Source: Oscillospiraceae bacterium (GTDB lineage Bacteria > Bacillota > Clostridia > Oscillospirales > Oscillospiraceae). From it: 49,929 nt of DNA. Positions 49,032-49,929 of the stretch are shown here, in pieces (position 1 is the first letter of the stretch; each line of letters begins with the position of its first letter). The notes under the pieces are model-generated. The model saw nothing but the letters and a program-made list of their open reading frames with translations. It searched no databases and had not been told where the DNA came from. A program made the translations under genes and the position numbers. The stretch is taken from assembly GCA_015067885.1 (NCBI GenBank), contig SVLO01000013.1:1-49929 (forward strand), written 5' to 3'.

Positions 49032-49703
49032 ATGTCCCAAACCAAGCAAAAATGGCTCACCCCCCGCACCGTAGTCACCCTTGCCATGCTGACCGCCGTG
49101 GCACTGGTGGTCACCTGGCTGTGCAAGGCCATCCCCAGCGTCAACGGCTTTCTGGACTTTGAGTTCAAAAGCGTTGTCATCTGCATCGGCGGCTTCACTT
49201 TGGGTCCCGCCGCCGCTATCGTCCTGTCCTTTCTCGTCCCGGTAGTGGAATTCTTCACCTTCAGCGGCACCGGCCCTATCGGCCTCATCATGAACATCGC
49301 CGCCACTGCCAGCTTCTGCTGCCCGGCCTGCTACCTCTACAAGCGCCGCCACACCATGAACGGCGCGGTGATCGGCCTTGCGGCGGGTACAGTCACCCTG
49401 ACCGCGGTAATGGTGCTGTGGAACTATCTCATTACACCTATGTACCAGGGTACCCCCCGGGATGTTATTGCCTCCATGCTCATCCCGGTGTTCCTGCCCT
49501 TTAACCTTGTCAAGGGCGGGCTGAACATGGCCGCCACCCTGCTGCTCTACAAACCCGTAGTCACCGCCCTGCGCCGGGCGGGTCTTGTCCCCCCCTCTCA
49601 GGCCGGACGCAGCGGCAAATTCAGCGGCGGCTTTATCCTGTTTTCTGTGGCGCTGCTCATCACGTTTTTGCTGCTGGCTCTGGTCCTGCTGAAGATCATT
49701 TAA
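49032..49703 (+). CDS. ribU: ECF transporter S component RibU, riboflavin uptake
   Basis: A 223-residue integral membrane protein that binds riboflavin for import by the shared ECF module. It has about six hydrophobic segments. The GFLDFEFKSVVICIGGFTLG and FFTFSGTGPIGLIMN stretches are typical of RibU, as is the NLVKGGLNM motif in the last third. An FMN riboswitch upstream confirms the vitamin B2 link. AAAGGAG precedes the ATG at 49032. Confidence 0.93.
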   Translation: MSQTKQKWLTPRTVVTLAMLTAVALVVTWLCKAIPSVNGFLDFEFKSVVICIGGFTLGPAAAIVLSFLVPVVEFFTFSGTGPIGLIMNIAATASFCCPACYLYKRRHTMNGAVIGLAAGTVTLTAVMVLWNYLITPMYQGTPRDVIASMLIPVFLPFNLVKGGLNMAATLLLYKPVVTALRRAGLVPPSQAGRSGKFSGGFILFSVALLITFLLLALVLLKII

Positions 49704-49722
49704 CGGATAAGGAGTGGTCGTA

Positions 49723-49929
49723 ATGGCCGGAATTCTATACCTCGTCCCCACCCCCATCGGCAACCTGGGCGACATCTCCCCCCGCATGGCCGAAACCTTG
49801 GCCCAGGCGGATTTCATCGCCGCAGAGGACACCCGGGTCTCCCTGAAGCTGCTCAACCATCTGGGTCTGAAAAAGCCGCTGGTATCCTACCACCGCCACA
49901 ACACCGAGGTGGGGGGACAAGCTGTTTTG
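49723..49929 (+). CDS. rsmI: 16S rRNA 2'-O-methyltransferase RsmI (N-terminal part)
   Basis: The first 69 codons of a tetrapyrrole-methylase-fold enzyme that methylates the ribose of C1402 in 16S rRNA. The opening GILYLVPTPIGNLGDIS and the AAEDTRVSLKLLNHL motif are diagnostic. AAGGAG lies eight bases before the ATG at 49723, 19 bases after ribU. The gene runs off the window; the visible part is intact. Confidence 0.95.
   Translation, partial: MAGILYLVPTPIGNLGDISPRMAETLAQADFIAAEDTRVSLKLLNHLGLKKPLVSYHRHNTEVGGQAVL

Overview
The window looks like chromosome of a high-GC (roughly 60 %), low-oxygen Firmicute of the class Clostridia, most likely a gut member of the Oscillospirales. This is inferred from strong AGGAGG-type ribosome binding sites, sigma-A promoters with 17-base spacers, S-layer homology (SLH) surface proteins, a VanW protein, an ECF riboflavin transporter behind an FMN riboswitch, an oxygen/NO-reducing flavodiiron protein, and the dispersed repeats near 13.6-13.8 kb and 20.7-20.9 kb. 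No phage, transposase, plasmid gene or CRISPR array was seen.

Layout. 1-7.4 kb: a strong leftward stable-RNA-type promoter at the very start, metA, an unannotated leftward transcript of about 440 nt with its own promoter, long-range helices and terminator (the best candidate for something undescribed), DUF2461 and VanW proteins, a low-molecular-weight phosphatase, and an operon of AraC regulator, BNR/sialidase-like enzyme and TIGR04076 protein. 7.5-17.8 kb: a secreted protein of 1,970 residues with SLH domains, then an AraC regulator divergent from a creatininase-like enzyme and a GH20-like glycosidase. 17.8-20.9 kb: Asp23/FakA operon, QueT transporter and a repeat. 20.9-28 kb: two tandem secreted beta-helix/metallophosphatase proteins, one with SLH domains and one without. 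28-42 kb: accessory catabolism (two Gfo/Idh/MocA oxidoreductases, acyl-CoA ligase plus E2-like acyltransferase, GH2 beta-mannosidase-like enzyme, GNAT-like acyltransferase plus creatininase, TIM-barrel amidohydrolase), with three more AraC regulators. 41.7-44.3 kb: a glycosyltransferase-metallopeptidase fusion, a second TIGR04076 protein, and tRNA-Ser with duplicated fragments of its 3' end. 44.4-49.9 kb: housekeeping genes (ZIP transporter, flavodiiron protein, rplJL with L10 leader, cdd, ribU with FMN riboswitch, and the start of rsmI).

How it fits together. Five AraC regulators lie beside small enzyme sets. Four of them are divergent from the genes they probably control. At 14.8 kb the two promoters overlap face to face, which suggests direct mutual control. 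The enzymes (BNR/sialidase-like, GH20-like, GH2, sugar oxidoreductases, creatininase-type amidohydrolases) point to scavenging of host or dietary glycans and amino-sugar derivatives. The SLH proteins would act on the cell surface, while the AraC-linked glycosidases lack signal peptides and should be cytoplasmic. Substrates cannot be read from the sequence. Convergent neighbours often share one symmetrical bidirectional terminator.
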